From: Archegozetes longisetosus
Lineage: Eukaryota > Arthropoda > Arachnida > Sarcoptiformes > Trhypochthoniidae
Assembly: GCA_018873245.2 (NCBI GenBank)
Contig: JAEMBT020000004.1
Span: 10,660,652-10,724,651 of the forward strand
Direction of reading: 5' to 3'
Length of the DNA: 64,000 bases
Below, one piece after another: positions 23,921 to 38,705 of the stretch; the first letter of the stretch is position 1; the number at the start of each line of letters is the position of its first letter. The notes under the pieces are model-generated. The model was not told the DNA's origin and did not search any database. It was given only the letters and a program-made list of their open reading frames with translations. The position numbers were made by a program, and so were the translations under genes.

Positions 23921-25910
23921 ATATTCTAGTGTTATAATATCATTAGAAAGATCTTGACGAGTAGGTCCAGAATATATGTGGGTTCTGCCTCTCAAGTTAG
24001 AGGGTTGTTAAAGTTATAGGTCAAAAAGGCTCACAACCTGACCACAGGTAGAAGGATTAAGATGGGTATCATTCTCTTGCTTTCCTCGAGTACTATCCGA
24101 ATATGTATAGATATTATACACTAAAAGTCATTATAGACTTAGAAACAAATTAATAAATGTATACATTGTTAAAATCAGGTGTGCGTGTAAAAAACGTGTA
24201 TAAATAAAAGTATTCATTAAAATGACTTGCCCTTGTCGTCAGTCACCTCATCTACTGCAAGTCAATCATCAAAGACCGTACTTAGACTCCCAGTAGGAGA
24301 TTGTATTTTAGACGCGTGCCGACCATATCTGGTACCAAAGAACGGACATTATGTGGGCACAAGAACCAACTGTTCAAGACCCGTTCTTGCATCGACAACA
24401 ATATTCTAAATTTGGGGAAGAGAGAGGAAGCATGACTGCTCAACTCGAATGCAAATTCACAAGTGATTGTCTTTGATTGATATATTACCGAAGTATATAA
24501 CACACACACACACACTATGTCTTCTTATCTTCTAAACTCATATATTGAATGTATTTTTTTAATATTACGCGTCGATCAGATCAAACTTATGAGTAAAGTT
24601 TGAAATAAAAGTCGAACAAAAGATTGTTTCGTAATCATGATGTAATTGTTTTGTTTAAAAACACTTTTAGTATCAAAAATAGTGTTTACATTAAAAGAAA
24701 TAGTCTTTGTTTATAAAGCTTATTTAATAGCTAACTATTGTGACAGAAAATAACTTCTGAAACGCTGCTAAGCCTTCAGAAAATATGATTAAAAGAGTTA
24801 AACCTTGTTTAGAAAATAATGAACATTTTCAACATATATTGTAAAGTGTTGAACTGTTATTTTTAAACACTAATCCTATTACATTCAATTTAGTTATTAA
24901 AGTTTGTTTCAAAGTATCAAATTTTGAATCGATGAGTAATTTATTTGACATCTGATTAAAATATTGTAATATCTTTAGCTTCAACTACTTTGTTGAAGTT
25001 TAGAAGATAAAACACATACTGTACAATACCTGTCAGAATAGTGTCCTTTTCAACTATTAATAGTGAAACTTAATGCCTTTTATCTTATCTTTAATTGATT
25101 TATTTCTGAAAATCTCAAAATTACATGAGTAAAAAGTTATAATGTATTGAGTCAGTATTTTGTATGGCTTTTTTGCTTTCAATAATGTTATCATACCTGT
25201 GCGTTGATACCTATCAATACATTTTGATGCATTCTATATCGCGATTAAGAACAAAATTTATTTCTTTAGGCATAAAATTTGCCCCCAAGAAGTACGCGAT
25301 CGTATTCTTTATCTGATGAATTTGTTGATCACGTATCTAATTTATATGGCTTAAACACACTTAGATTAATGATATGAAAGGAATCGAGAATTTTATAACC
25401 AATAGTTATATTTCTATCAAAAAAACTTCATTTATAATCATGAATTCATTTGATAAGACTATTGAGAAGAGATTTTTGCATCTTAGGGAGACTATTGCAC
25501 AATGCGTTGATTATCCCTGTAAAGTAGTGTTTTTTCAATACATGCGCAAATATTCAGATTTTATATTGTAAACAATTTTACTATTACACTGACTAATTAT
25601 TAAATACGGAGTTTAAAAGTAGTCTTCTTAGGACACAAAAATCTTTTCTGCATAGTATGCAGAAAGAGTTTGTGAACTTATGCCTAATTGTATTATGAAG
25701 AGTTTTAAAGGACACTATTTTAGCGGGTATTGTACATATTTGGATAGTACTTGAGGAGAGCAAGAGAACGGTACCCTGTTCTGCCTGTGGTCAGATTATG
25801 AGCTTTTAGGATTTATAACTCAATAACCTTTCAACTTGAACGGCAAACCCATATATATATTCTGGATCTACTCATCAAAACCTTTCTAGTGATATATAAC
25901 ACTCAAATAT
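23921..25910. mobile_element. 2-kb element with about 180-bp inverted terminal arms
   Basis: The left arm (about 23921-24110) and right arm (about 25730-25910) are diverged reverse complements. Shared blocks include the left ACCTGACCACAGGTAGAAGG against the right CTGCCTGTGGTCAGATTATG. The left TTTCCTCGAGTACTATCCGA is likewise mirrored by TTGGATAGTACTTGAGGAGA. The matching ends lie near AATATTCTAGTGTTATAATA and its mirror. The interior is AT-rich except for a GC-richer stretch at 24225-24470, which includes a 60-codon frame (24227-24409, opening with TTG, in-frame stop just upstream) that I do not recognise. An AC microsatellite follows at about 24501-24516. I infer a degenerate TIR transposon or the remains of one; no transposase motif is visible. 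Confidence 0.6.
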
Positions 25911-26400
25911 ACCAAAGGCCAACAATGTACTGTGGATAAGCATCCTCAATAGCTTTCGAGATATCCGAATAACTTTGCCATTATTTATAAATCGAATATC
26001 TTCAAAACTAATTTTTGCTGCAGAAAATTCTTTATACTCCTTCGAGCATCGAGATAATACGAAACCCAATTTGGCTCAAATCAAAATAGAGTCAGTGCTA
26101 AAAATGATTAAATGACAACAAAAAATACTGCTTTTCTACTAATAACAAGGAAGAGTCGAAATGGTTTGAAATTGTGACCTAATGTTGGACAATATGTCAA
26201 TAGAAACTCAATATTTATTCATTTATTGTCAATTATTCTAATTAAATTGAATTCAACACAACATGAGTCGTAATTTTATTATTGTTTCATAAATGAATAT
26301 AAATAGCTATGTATATATTTGTTGAATGAATAATAGTGAATAGCTAATAAATGAGTTACGAATAGTGAAAGAATCAGTACAAAGTTTATTCAGTTGTACT
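25911..26400. other. intergenic, nothing identified
   Basis: AT-rich sequence with no supported gene or repeat. Confidence 0.4.
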
Positions 26401-26862
26401 CGAGAGAACTCGCTTCAAACGTAGTCAAATAACAAATCCGTTCGATTCGTTTCATAGCAGATCCTTTTACAAAACAGAAGTCAATATCCTTTCAGTTAAG
26501 ACAATTCTAGGATTATTTCGCTGTTTTGACCGAAGCTACAGTCGAAGCCATTGCTTTTAATCAATTAAAGACAATTTAAACAAAATTTTCTTAATGATAA
26601 TCGATGTCTTCTATGAATAGAAGTGTTTAGCAGACAACTATCAATGATTTCGTTTCTTTAACTGTATTCAATCAGTGCTTAAGTCAATTTATGGTACGGT
26701 TAGCAAAACAAATAATAGTATTGTCCATCCACATATTCCTTTGTTCAGCTCAATGAGTCGTTGTGTCCGCAATTCATGGTCTCAAAGAGGTAGCGCTTAT
26801 TTCCAAATTATCAGCCGTTTGATTGCCGACAGAAAGAAAAGTAGACTTAATACCAATTCTGG
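26401..26862 (+). other. possible 5' first exon of an unidentified gene
   Basis: The sequence is slightly GC-richer than its surroundings. A frame with an ATG at about 26750 encodes MSRCVRNSWSQRGSAYF and continues in a basic run until a very good donor, GTGAGT, at 26862-26867. No matching downstream exon could be assigned within the next 12 kb, so the gene, if real, has a distant second exon or is non-coding. I do not recognise the peptide. Confidence 0.22.
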
Positions 26863-29800
26863 TGAGTGTTAAAGAGTTTTTCTCAGGTATTAAGTGTTGC
26901 CAACATTTGGAAAATAATTTGATCAATTGGGAGACAGTTCGATAGCTTGCTTCACTAATTAAACTAATAGTAAACTAAAGTATAATAAATTTGGTGTCTA
27001 AATAATGGCCAAAATCAAATTATTAATTAGTGAAAGGTTTGCCTGAAATCCAAACTTAATTAACTCGAGTATTGAAGCCCTCAAGTGATAATCGACTCGA
27101 TCGCTCACTATTTAAGCTTTGATTCTATGAAAAATGCATTTTGACTGAAAAAAACTTGAAATCTTTTCAAAAACATGTACAAATTTTATATCATTTCATG
27201 TCATATCCGCCTTTAATATCGTCTTAAAGTTTAGTTTTATTTCCGAATAATTATTTTGATTTAGTTATTATTAGTTAATAGTTACATATTACTTTGGTCA
27301 ATGTGTGCCTCGTATGAAAGTTGTAGAGCTAGAACTGAACACGAAATACGAACTATATTGAGAACGGACTGAACAACAATCTGAATATGATATGTGAAGC
27401 CCACGTCTTTTACTCTTAAGTCGAGGCTAACGCGCCGCTTCTTACGTTTTTATATACGTATATAGCCATGATATGTGAGCCGTTTCGATTGAGGCCATTT
27501 CTTTCATGCTGTAATCACAACAATGTTCCGAACAATCGGACTAAATGAATCTGATACTGATGTAAGTTTAGATCTATCGTTTTATTAAAATAACAGTGTT
27601 ATCTATCTCTAGGACGTAATTGTTTTGGTGATAGTCACTACAGATTCTAATTGAGGTGCAGTTCAACCAAAGTAAATCTAAATTTGACGTACATTTAATT
27701 AAAAGATGTTAAGAGAGTCATGAAATTTGTCTTTAATTTGTCATGTAATCTAGATTGTGTTCCATAGAATTTGTTTAAGTGAGGTATTAATAACAAGATT
27801 TTTTCTGTTTAATTATGACTTGCTATCAAGAAAACTTGTTGACAATTCTCGAAACATGAGTTGACACACACTCATTCATGCATGTAATTGTAATTTCTGA
27901 CGTTCTGAAAGATCTTCATATTTAAGTTTGTTTCGTTGAAAGTAGAGACAAAATTGTAGTAATATATTGATTAAATGCTTGACTTCTTCATACGTTAAAG
28001 ATCCATTAGTGTGAATTCTAAGATATGGAACCTTTGTTTCACTTAATCTTTTAAAATGAAGAACTTCCTTTGAATAAATCCTTCAGATCTAATTACGTTT
28101 GAATGAAGTTATTCAATACTTAAAAGCAAAATCGTGTATACTTTAGGCTAAATTGTTATGAATAATAACCATAAGATTGAAAATATGCCTCTTTTGACAA
28201 TCTTTAGACATATTATATTAATTATAATGTTTATTTATTCTACTGTTGATGAAGTACTGTTGCGAATTAAGCTCTCTAACGATACCTAACGAATCATTAG
28301 TGATCACTTAAGGCGTATACTTGTCTTCGACTTAACTCTACTCGAAACGATATCAGCCATTCTATCGATATCAGCATGACTATCACAGCATAGAATCTTA
28401 TTTGCTGAACATTTAGATTTGATTTGCAGTCAACAATAGGATTCCTTTTCCTATTTTGTGAATTTGACAAATTTAAGTTCTTTGTCAACAATATAAATCA
28501 AAACATAAAGAATAATATGAGTTGATTTTGGCTGGCAATTTGAATCCAAGTTCAAACCACATTTAACTGTTGACTTGAATTATTAATTTTCAATCTTTTT
28601 TATGCATTCGATTAAAGTTAAATATAAGTCGAATTATAGCTGTTCATGAAGTCATAAAAGTTTATAGTTAAGCATCCAATAAAAGAGCTCGTATTTTGAC
28701 CCGAATATTTGTTTATTAAATCGAAATATCAATCTTGAATACTAAAAGTGGACAAATCTGAACAAAATTTGTTATTCATAGCGACGAGAGTGTGTTTGAA
28801 TGTTTTAACACAACTATTTATATTACAATAACGTAACGCAATGTGCTATTAGTTACAGAAAATGTTCTATTAATTACCAAATGGAAAAATTGAAATTAAG
28901 GCCTAATATAGTTTGGGTGCGGATAGTTTATTAAATGAATTTCATTACTTAGTGCCTCAAATAAAATAGAACTTCAATTTTAGTAATCAACTTATTCAAA
29001 TTAGATGCGACATCAAATTGAAAACTAATAGTTTTAATGCATTCCAACTTCCACTTCAAGTCAGTCATACGTTTGCCAACAATTCCGATTTGTTTCACTT
29101 TAAAAGCATCAAAATTAGTTTTCTAAGTTATTTCCATCAAAATGGTTGTTTGCCTTTACTATTATTCTTGAACAGGGTAACTATTGTTCTGGGGTATCCT
29201 TTAGGAAAAATGATTCAGTCTTAAGTTTTGAGCATAGATTGGGGAAACAATGATTGAACAAGTATATATATATATAGAAAATTTTTAGTAGTTATAGTGA
29301 GCTTAAATCATATCGATGTAAGTATTGCAATCATTATTTTAATGAGATTTTTATTCTAAACAAGTTATTCGAAAAGTTCTCAAATTGAGTAAAGTCTGTG
29401 TTGATAGAATCTCAATGGTTGATCGATCAAAAGTGAGACATTACTATACAATCTTAGCTCAATATTGATGGCGATAAATTCTTGTAGATCTCGAAACTGT
29501 TCAATATTTGAAGGTTTTGAAGAAAGTACAGATAACTTAAGGTATCTGTAGTCAGACATTTCGGAAATCGAATATTTATGTGGAAGTTAAATAAGTTGTT
29601 GTATATCAAAAGAAATAAATTGTTCATAAGGTAGAGATACTCTGTGGTGACAAGCTTTTGACGATTCTTCGCAAATAAGCGTAGAGTAAGCGAGTTATGA
29701 ATAGTGAAGTAACTTTGGTAAGTTTGTATGACTCAATGGGTTATCTAAAAGTTGGGTCCATTCAAATAAGGTAAACGCAGGCTCACTAAAAAGCGCCAAT

Positions 29801-32800
29801 GAAAGTAAACCTGTAATAACCTTTCGAAAAGTTTGTGCTATTGTAAGTTGTGCTTCGTTTTGATATCTCCATTCAATTTATCCAGCGGTGTTGACCAGGT
29901 TTATGAAGAATCAACAATAAGATTTCCAAGAATAAAGTAGTGCTCAAAAGTTACCAAAACAAGCTCATAGTTTTTAATGAAAGGTTTCGATTCGTGCTTG
30001 GCTTTTGATAGAGCTATTCGTTAAGCCTTTGAGGTAAGATTTTCAAGTTTAACAAAATGAAACTATGGAATTTTGTCAGATTTAAGTTTTATCTGATAAT
30101 TTTGATCATCATTTAAGATTCAATTATACCCAAATGATAAGAAACTTAAAACCATAGATTTGACTTATTGCTCAATTTAGACCGAATTTTTAGTTACTAA
30201 CCAATTTGATTAAATGATCTTTAGTCGGCTATATTCCCTATATTGTTAAAATTCAAGCTTACATTTAGAATTTTTCAACAATGATGGATACGGATGAAAC
30301 CTCAACTTTAGCTAATAGAGTATTATTGTAGGGCAATAGTAATAATATGGTAGTTTGATCAAACTAAATTCAATCAAATTAAGTAATCATACAAGTATAG
30401 AAGCAAATATCCATGTATGTAAACCTGTATAGAACAGGTTGTTTGTTTTCTGTTGTGATAGTTCTATATAAGTACTTTGAAAAGAACTAAAATATAAAAC
30501 AATTCTTCAAAATCTAATCGATTAATCAAATATGTGACAATTGATGCATTTTTGACATTCTTTAAAGAGACCGATCAAAGGATATATTTATGCCAAATAA
30601 AACACTTTCGGAACTTTAAAATACAAATAGAAATTTCAAACTTGACAGACGAAAGTCTGGACATTGAAGGCTATGATAGAGTAGGTCAAAAGTTCTCTTA
30701 TTTCAACGTTTGTGTGTAAAATAGCTAAGCCTTGATGGAATTCAAATTATAGATGTAAACACATTATTGTTTTTTGATAGTGGTTTTTGTTTTGATAGGT
30801 CGTAACTGAAATTTGTAGTTTGTTTTTTGTTGAACGTCTGCTTAGAACAACTTTGGTTTTGTTTCCTTAAGCTTTGACGTATTTGAACTGAAACGTCATT
30901 GAATAGGCTCTCTTCTATAAAAGATACGGCTTATTGAACATGGACTCTATCATTATTTTCAAGTGATTCTGAACTAATGATATATATATATATAAAACAT
31001 TATTGAGAATCACTTAAGTTTCAAAAAATAGCTTCATAGAAAAACTAAAATATATGAGATAAACCTAAAAGCAGACAACGTGTGTAACTATGTGGATGAT
31101 CAATGGAAGTATTCTAGCATTATACATCTTTTGAACTTTTCTCGAAAGCTCGAATAGAATTGAAGTGTTTGAATTTGTTGAAGTAAGAGCTGTGCAAGAA
31201 AGTGTCATTTCGTGGGCTAACTATAGCTTAGAATGTTTGATTTTATCTTTATTTGATTTTGTATTTTAATTTATAAAGAGAACAATCGAGAGGATGAATT
31301 TTCTAATCTTATATTAAACATATTAAAATAGATGAATATTAACTAAAATAAAGTCTTATTTGTACTCTTCTTAACAAACAAATAAATGCATAGGTTTAGT
31401 ATTTTAATCATGCTCTTGTTCTATTGGAGATAGTTATTCAAGATTCAGCGCTTTCATGAAAAGCTATTGTAGGCATTAGTTACGTAAGAATTGTAAATCC
31501 TAAACAAAAGTATTTGTACGTTCTGATTCTAAAGACTAATTTTATGGTTGAGAAGTTGTGATTATAGATACGATATTATAGAATAATCATACATTTTAAC
31601 TGATAATAAGGACTGTAGAGTTTCAGAAAATCTTCACTGATCATGAAATAACAATCGAAATGAGATTGTATTTGGGTTCTCATAAATTCCATTCTTTATG
31701 GGAAAATATCTTATTTCTCTATAAGTCCTATAAATGTCATATGAAGTTTAAATTAACGTTCTTCTGTAAAAGGATCTTTATTTTGAATTGAACTATTCAT
31801 TTGGCCATATTTTTCTATGAACTCAAATCATTTATGTTATCAATGGAATTTCAAGCATTAATTTATTCATACTTTTGAAAAAATTCTTAAAACGTTAATT
31901 TAAATGTATTTGGGCTATTTTAAGTCCTGTAATTTGGTCTATTTGGTTATTTTGAAGCGTCTCTTGTTGTAATTGATGTTATGGAATGTTTGAAGCTAAA
32001 ATCACAAGTTTAAGAATGATATATTTTTAATTAACTTTTTGTCATATGATTCATCTTATTCAACATACTTTTTGATGGATTAAACGATTAATAAATTCAT
32101 ATAGAATTTACTAACTATATAGTTATGCTTCCCTTAGATTTTTGTCCTCGTTCGAGGTTTAGTATTGCTTTTCGATGAATAATAAAACCTAGGAATCTGT
32201 CATAACTCAAGTTTCATGCATGACAACTATTAAATAGTAAACAAAATTTTAGAAGTTCATTATTAAACAAGTTGACAACCTATAAATTACGAATACATCG
32301 TAATTCAGAATATTCTTTTCAGTCACGTAACTGTCAGTGAATCTGGTTTTTAGATAATATAACAGATGTTATCTTTTGATTATTTTTTGAACAACCATTT
32401 CATATAATGAGCTAAAAACCAAAATAGAATCATAAAAAGAAAGCTTAGTGTTGACTGATAATAAATATCTTGAAAAAGATGAGTAGAATCAGCTTTGTGA
32501 TTGATCGCGAAAGAATGCAAAAGCATATGATTGAACAAAATCATCAAAATTATTTGCATGTTATGAAAGTGTGTTCATTAGGCAACCTTATACTTGAATC
32601 TATGACCGGTAAATGTATTAAAAATGAAATTAATGATATGCTGACCGCAGGTGGTGTTCAAGATTGTTCGGTACGGGACATGAATTGTTGATTTGCAGAA
32701 CTATGCGAGAATATGACTAGTGTAACGGAAACATTAAAGGTTAAAGTGTTATAATCATGGAAATTGATTTACACTTTCATTCTCAATAAATACGCAATTT

Positions 32801-35800
32801 TTTGCCTCAAAATTTTTCTCAGATCTAGAAATATATCTAAAGATTCCTATATTTTGCTCGATTCATGATTGAAATAAGTAAAAGATTAAGAAAGAACTTA
32901 ACAAAGTTCAAGCCGTTTTATTTAAACTTGAACCAATATGAAAGTTGAAGATAACTGCAATCATTAGTTGATTTATAAAATCAGGTGTAAATTCTAGCTG
33001 TTTAAGCTATGCTCACTCAACTCGATTCATCCACTTTTTCCAATCTCATCCCTGTTTCAATCTTGTTCTCGAGCGAGATTCAGGATTAAAAAATGGATTG
33101 AAAACCGGTTGAAAAGTTGAATTGAATCCACATTTTTATCCAATCTTCTTTTCAATTTAACTCTCGAACAGAAACTGAACTAAGTTCGAATCTAATTTTT
33201 AAATTCAAGTCAATCTTATTTGACGGTAAGCACGACTTTAGATAGGGTGAGTAGGAGCTAGATTCTTATTGAATGTAACTGATAAAACTGTTCTTCCTGT
33301 AATATGACTGGTTCTCAATCGAACAAACTTTTGTTCCATTTAGATTACATGCAGAGATTTTATTTAAGTTGTCATATGGACTAGACTTTAGAAAAGACTT
33401 TAATAGAGATAAAGGTTTGCATACGTCTAGAAACAAGATTTTAGAGTATTCTAAATTTCAATATACATGTAAGTTTTGCATGAGGTTTGATTGTCTCTTG
33501 GTTTGAATGAGTTTCGTATTACCTGTGCCTCTATTCTAAAACTTATTAAAATGAAGCTGAAAGGATCTCTTAAAATTGATCAAATAAGCAATCTTGGTTT
33601 ATTTATTTTTTTTTGATCTAATTTTGCCAATTTAAGTTACACTCATGAGAGAGTTCGGGTTTTTCTAGAGTACTCACCAATTCAATAGTTAACAATGGTT
33701 TCTAGGAATCAATAAGTCCTAAGTTTTGAGGATTTATGGTTAAAGTGAAGCGTTGGATGAAAAGAATTGGCAAAGTTGGTAAATATTAGGTTTACTTGTG
33801 CTTGCCTACTGGTATTAGTACTGAAGCAGTAGTATAGGTAATGTTTAGCGCAGCTAAACTCTAACCTTAACCACATTGAAAGGTAATCAACCTTAAATTG
33901 AATTTTTACTGCTTATATGCAATTGAGCCAATTGTGCCACATGTCATCTATTTGAGAGAACATTACCCAAATTCTATCTTTTGTTCTTTCTTCGAGTCAA
34001 TACTGATGGAAAGTCGATATGGTAATCTCATAACCAGAAACAATTGGTTATATTTGAATTCACTTTGGAGGGTTCGGATGAATTACAAACAAATAGATAT
34101 CATTACGTATGGCATAACAAACTAAACCGAATGCAAAACATACATAAAACCAAGTTCGCGTTTCAGAATTGTATATGTAACTGTTTACAAGAACTGGAGT
34201 TCGTAAACAAAGTTTTAGATTCATTTTCTCGCTAAACTTGAAAATTGTTTTATTCTCAGAATTTCAGTCGGTTTATGGCTATGATGTTAACTAATCCATT
34301 CTGCGAATAGTTTCACTCTCAATGCTATTTCATTGTTGGAGCCAATTAGAGTGTTATAAGTCAGTTAATGGTCTAATTGGAAACTGAGAGCGCTTTACTG
34401 TTTGCGCAAATAAAGCAATAAAAGTTGGGATAGAATGAAATGCAGATTTCATTTGTCAGATAAACTGGTGAAGAAACCGAAGTCCTTTCATTGAAAGTAA
34501 TCTAAATCCAATTGTCTCATAGAATGTAAGATTATTGTTGATTGTTTTCCAATCAAAAGGTCACATATTGAGAATCAGTTCTTTTTGCTTAAGAGATTTG
34601 AAATAAAGTTGAATTTGGCAGAAATGTTTGATGTGATAAGACTATAGACCATAAGCTGATGTTCTGCATGATTTAGCGAGATGAGCCAAATGCCATTTCT
34701 ATATAACTAGCGTAGACTCACTCCTAAATTCACTCTAAGATTTCACATTATTGTGCTCTCGCAGGACAATCAAGATATTTTATTGTTCGTATCTAAATAT
34801 AGAATGAGAATCTGTTCAAATATTGTCTCAAACTATTGATAGTTTTGACTATTCTTTAGCTTTGATTGTCTGTCATTTCCTTGACGGAATGACTAGCTAA
34901 GATAAGCGTCAGTGCACTTCTCAGGATAGCATTAGTTTAATTGCAATGACATGAACAGCAGAATATTTACCATGAGAGTTGTTGTAAATATGGAAGAAAT
35001 ACAAAAAATAGTCTAGTTTTTGTGTTTGTACAAAGTTTTGCCATTATGTGGCAAACGAGCTAAGATTTACTTAAAGATTGTGCAACAGAAAATTTATTTT
35101 CGTTTGTTAACATACAATCCATATTCTCATTAATTTTCTAAGAGATTCATGTTATCTGGATTTACGAACATCTGTTGAGAAATGCACGCACAAGTTCTAA
35201 AGAATTGGCTGATTTTTCAAAAATAGACACAATCAGACAGTGCTCGCGTCTACCTGCTGCTTCAGCGTAGAATAGGGTACATTAGCGTTGATTCGGCTCT
35301 TCAAAGCCAAATCGTAATTCAAATGCAAAGCCATAAAATCGTTTGAACACTAGTTAATCATATAATTGCTAAAAGCAGTAGATAGTCGTGAGCACTGTAA
35401 CCATTAATCATATGAGTGCTGTGCTAAGAGGATAAATCAGCTTAACTTCTTTTATCATATTTTTATAGGAATCCATTATTTAAACAGGCTTTTATTTAAG
35501 GTTTGATTTTGTTTTAATTTGAAGTTTGAAATAGAAATTGAATACTTAAACTATCGCTTGATCAACATTATTATTAATGCATAGCTAAAGTAGTTTTTCT
35601 CAGTATGGCATAGCATTGACTTCTCCTCCGAATGCAGGCATTCACTTAATTGTAAATTTTCTGAACTGTATCATATCTATGAATTTTTTACTTTCAATTA
35701 GAAAGTCATGTATGAGTCACTATCTCTTTAGGCAGTTGTGGGATGTTTTAAAGAAACATACTTTCAAGTATTTGAATAAGAAAATATGAAATGGATTTCA

Positions 35801-38705
35801 AATGTGGGTGTATTTTCATTTGCATGTGAGCGATATTATTAGGTTTGTCACTACAATTCCGTCCTTAATGTATTCCTAAGGCAAATATTATGATTGAAAA
35901 AGTTTCTCATTTGTTGAGTAAGCTGGTCATGCCGCAAAAACAAACATTTCTTCATATTTTACCAAAAAAGAAAGTCATTGAATAAAAAAATACGTCAACT
36001 CTTATTTGCCGAGCATTTGCTTTTGACTGCGGTTCTGTTGGCAAATATTCAAATTGATTGATGTATTGACTTGAAATGTAAATTTATAAGTGAACAAACT
36101 GTCGTTAAATGATTATTACGTTAAGTCGTACTACTGGGGGTAGTTCTACAAAAATGACAAAATCACTTGTTTTGCCATAAATATTAAAAATTTAGTTTGA
36201 ATTCATCAATTCAAGGCGCTAGTCTTTGAGTAGCCTCTGTTTCACTACTAATACCCGTAAATGGCTTAACTAATATAAACTTTCCTTATGATTAATGAAA
36301 TCATTAGTAATATAATCAGAGATTCATTATTAATGCTTATCGTAAAACATTTTTAAACAAATTACCCGCTGATAAATCCTACTTTCAAAAAGTAGGATCC
36401 ATTCACTGTAGAACTTTGGTGAAAACAATTTATTATATTTTGCATAATTTATATTTTTATAGCAGAGAAAATGAAAAGTTTTCCAGATTCTTTCCCTTTA
36501 AGTTTTCTATTTCGCGCATAAAATAATTTGATTTATTTTTCAGAATAAACTTCATTTTATGAAAATCAATATTTATTTTAGAAAAAAACGTGTACGTTAT
36601 TACTAAGGATTTAGAGACAAGCACTAGAAAAAATTTGGCTATAATGACTAGATTTCAGACCTAAAGGTATAAACTTTTTCTGTAAGTCCTCTAAGTTTTC
36701 TAAGCTTTGAAGAGAGGCTACTGAAAGTTCAATTATTCTTGCTCTTATAAACTGTTCCTCACATTTAAATTTAAATGTTATTATTCATTGAAATGTCACG
36801 AATGAACATAAGTCGAAACGCTTTTAAGCTGCTTAAGAACTTAATTATTAACTAATATAGATTAAAAGTAATTAATGACTCAGAATTGTTCTCATCAGTT
36901 TAATTACTGTACTCAGTTAATGTTTTATCAAAGCTGACTTTTGACAACTCGCACTTGTCCCTTATCTAATACTCTATGATGAGTTTTAGTAAAATTCAAA
37001 TTCCAAATATTTATGGTAAATAACGCTTATAATTATACTGTTGTCGCTGATGTGAGTTGCTCTGTGTTCTACAATTAACTTCTTATTTTGAAGAATCATG
37101 CTCACAGCAATAATTTGTTAGTCAAGTAGTAACTGCTTAATGTTTCAGTATTTAAATCTAAATAAATCAAATTCAAGTGGAAACCTCATTTTCAACAGCA
37201 CAGAAAGTGAATATTTAATTGGAAGCTCATAATTAGTTCGAATATTCACCTCAGTATTTAAGTCTTCAACTAGAGAAGAGTCAAATTTTAAGATTAATTT
37301 TAGAGCATAAAAACTTGATATACTTTTGAGGAGTTGATTTATGATTTAATTGGTAGATTAGCTTGACTATCGGAATATACTGTAAATGACAATTTCTAAA
37401 AATAAATGATTTATATTCATAGCATGTCTATAGTTGCCTCCTATAAGATCCAAACCTTTAATTGAATGTGAAGTCAGTCCAACTATTTTTGAAGTATTAA
37501 TAGCAGGTATAGTGTGTGACTCATTAAAATTTTCATTATGTATCCCAAATTGAGCGCATAAATTAATAATAACGATATGAAAATTTCTTACACAACTAGC
37601 TATAAAAGGCATAAATTCTATTTCGGTTAATTCATTAGCCGAAACTATCTTATGTTAATTTAATGATATATATTTTTATGAAACACAAAAATTCGTTACA
37701 ATACGGTGGTTCTTAAATCAGACAAGTTTTTCGTGACAATTTTAGGCAAAGGCAGAAACACGATTAAACTTTGTCTTAAAATAAGCAGAATAATAAGCTT
37801 TAATGTTTGAGAGAAGAAGCTTTTTGTTCTCATTAATGATAATTCTAATTAAGACTTTGAGTTATGAACTAAAGTAAACTAATTAATCAAAAGTTGAAGT
37901 TTAGGCAGAACTTATTTTATCTATTTTCTTAAGTCTAAAATGATTAGTGTGAACTCGTTATCTTTAAAAGCCGTTATCACGAATAAGAATGACATTTAGA
38001 GAACTAAGACTAACAAATTAGGTAAGTATTGAGAGAACGCGGATTTGTATTGAGTCACGATTGGCTAACAAACATGTTTGGTTCGATTGTCTTAGAATTC
38101 CTATTCGAAGATTTAAAAGTTAGAATAATTTTTCATTTTGAAACTTCTTCAAGGAATTAATTATCTTTCTGTTTATCAAGTTTGCTTCGAAGATTAACTT
38201 AGAGAGTGCCCTAATTTCACTTAAGAACGTTTAATAATAGTAATCATGTCTTTGGCGTAACAACTTTTCTTTACTTTTTCATTAAATTTGAATCATTTGC
38301 TTTCCGTTTAACTCAAATTCTTCACAATTGTGTTGCGCGCATAAAAGCTTCCAAAGAATAAAAATTAAATGCTTTTTTCATAAGACATCCTACTTTTTAT
38401 TCTTTTAGGTAATTACAAAACTGTTTTTAAACGTTGAATACATGTTACAAATATCGCAGCCGAGCGTTGGCGAAAGATCGACTCTAGTTGAAAAGTCAGT
38501 CAAACAAACTATAGGCTGAAAACGCAATAATTCATCAAAAGAAAAGTTCATATCTGTTTGTTAAGACATTATAAAATATTACTGAAGAGTACGAATAGGC
38601 CAACCACTGAAACCACTGTTTCAAAGTCTGGTTACTCAAAACAACATTAATATTTTCTGAAATTACAATTAGTCGGAGGTAGTAATAAATCAAAGTCGAT
38701 TAATA
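26863..38705. other. gene-poor stretch of about 12 kb
   Basis: This is AT-rich DNA with only short chance-like frames, the longest 60 to 81 codons, without splice, family or composition support. It includes TA microsatellites near 29261-29274 and 30980-30993 and a small perfect 10-bp inverted repeat at 30961-31015 around one of them. No RNA gene with recognisable internal promoter boxes is seen. It may contain distal regulatory DNA or long introns of a gene whose exons I cannot see. Confidence 0.45.
30961..31015. repeat. hairpin around a TA microsatellite
   Basis: The ends AAGTGATTCT (30961-30970) and AGAATCACTT (31006-31015) are perfect reverse complements, flanking an AT-rich loop with a TA tract. 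It could be a cruciform-prone site or the remnant of a very small MITE. Confidence 0.45.

Noticed and set aside
24282-24515. 77-codon minus-strand frame
   Set aside because: It includes the AC microsatellite (read as CVCV) and has no support; the plus strand is equally open there because of GC content.
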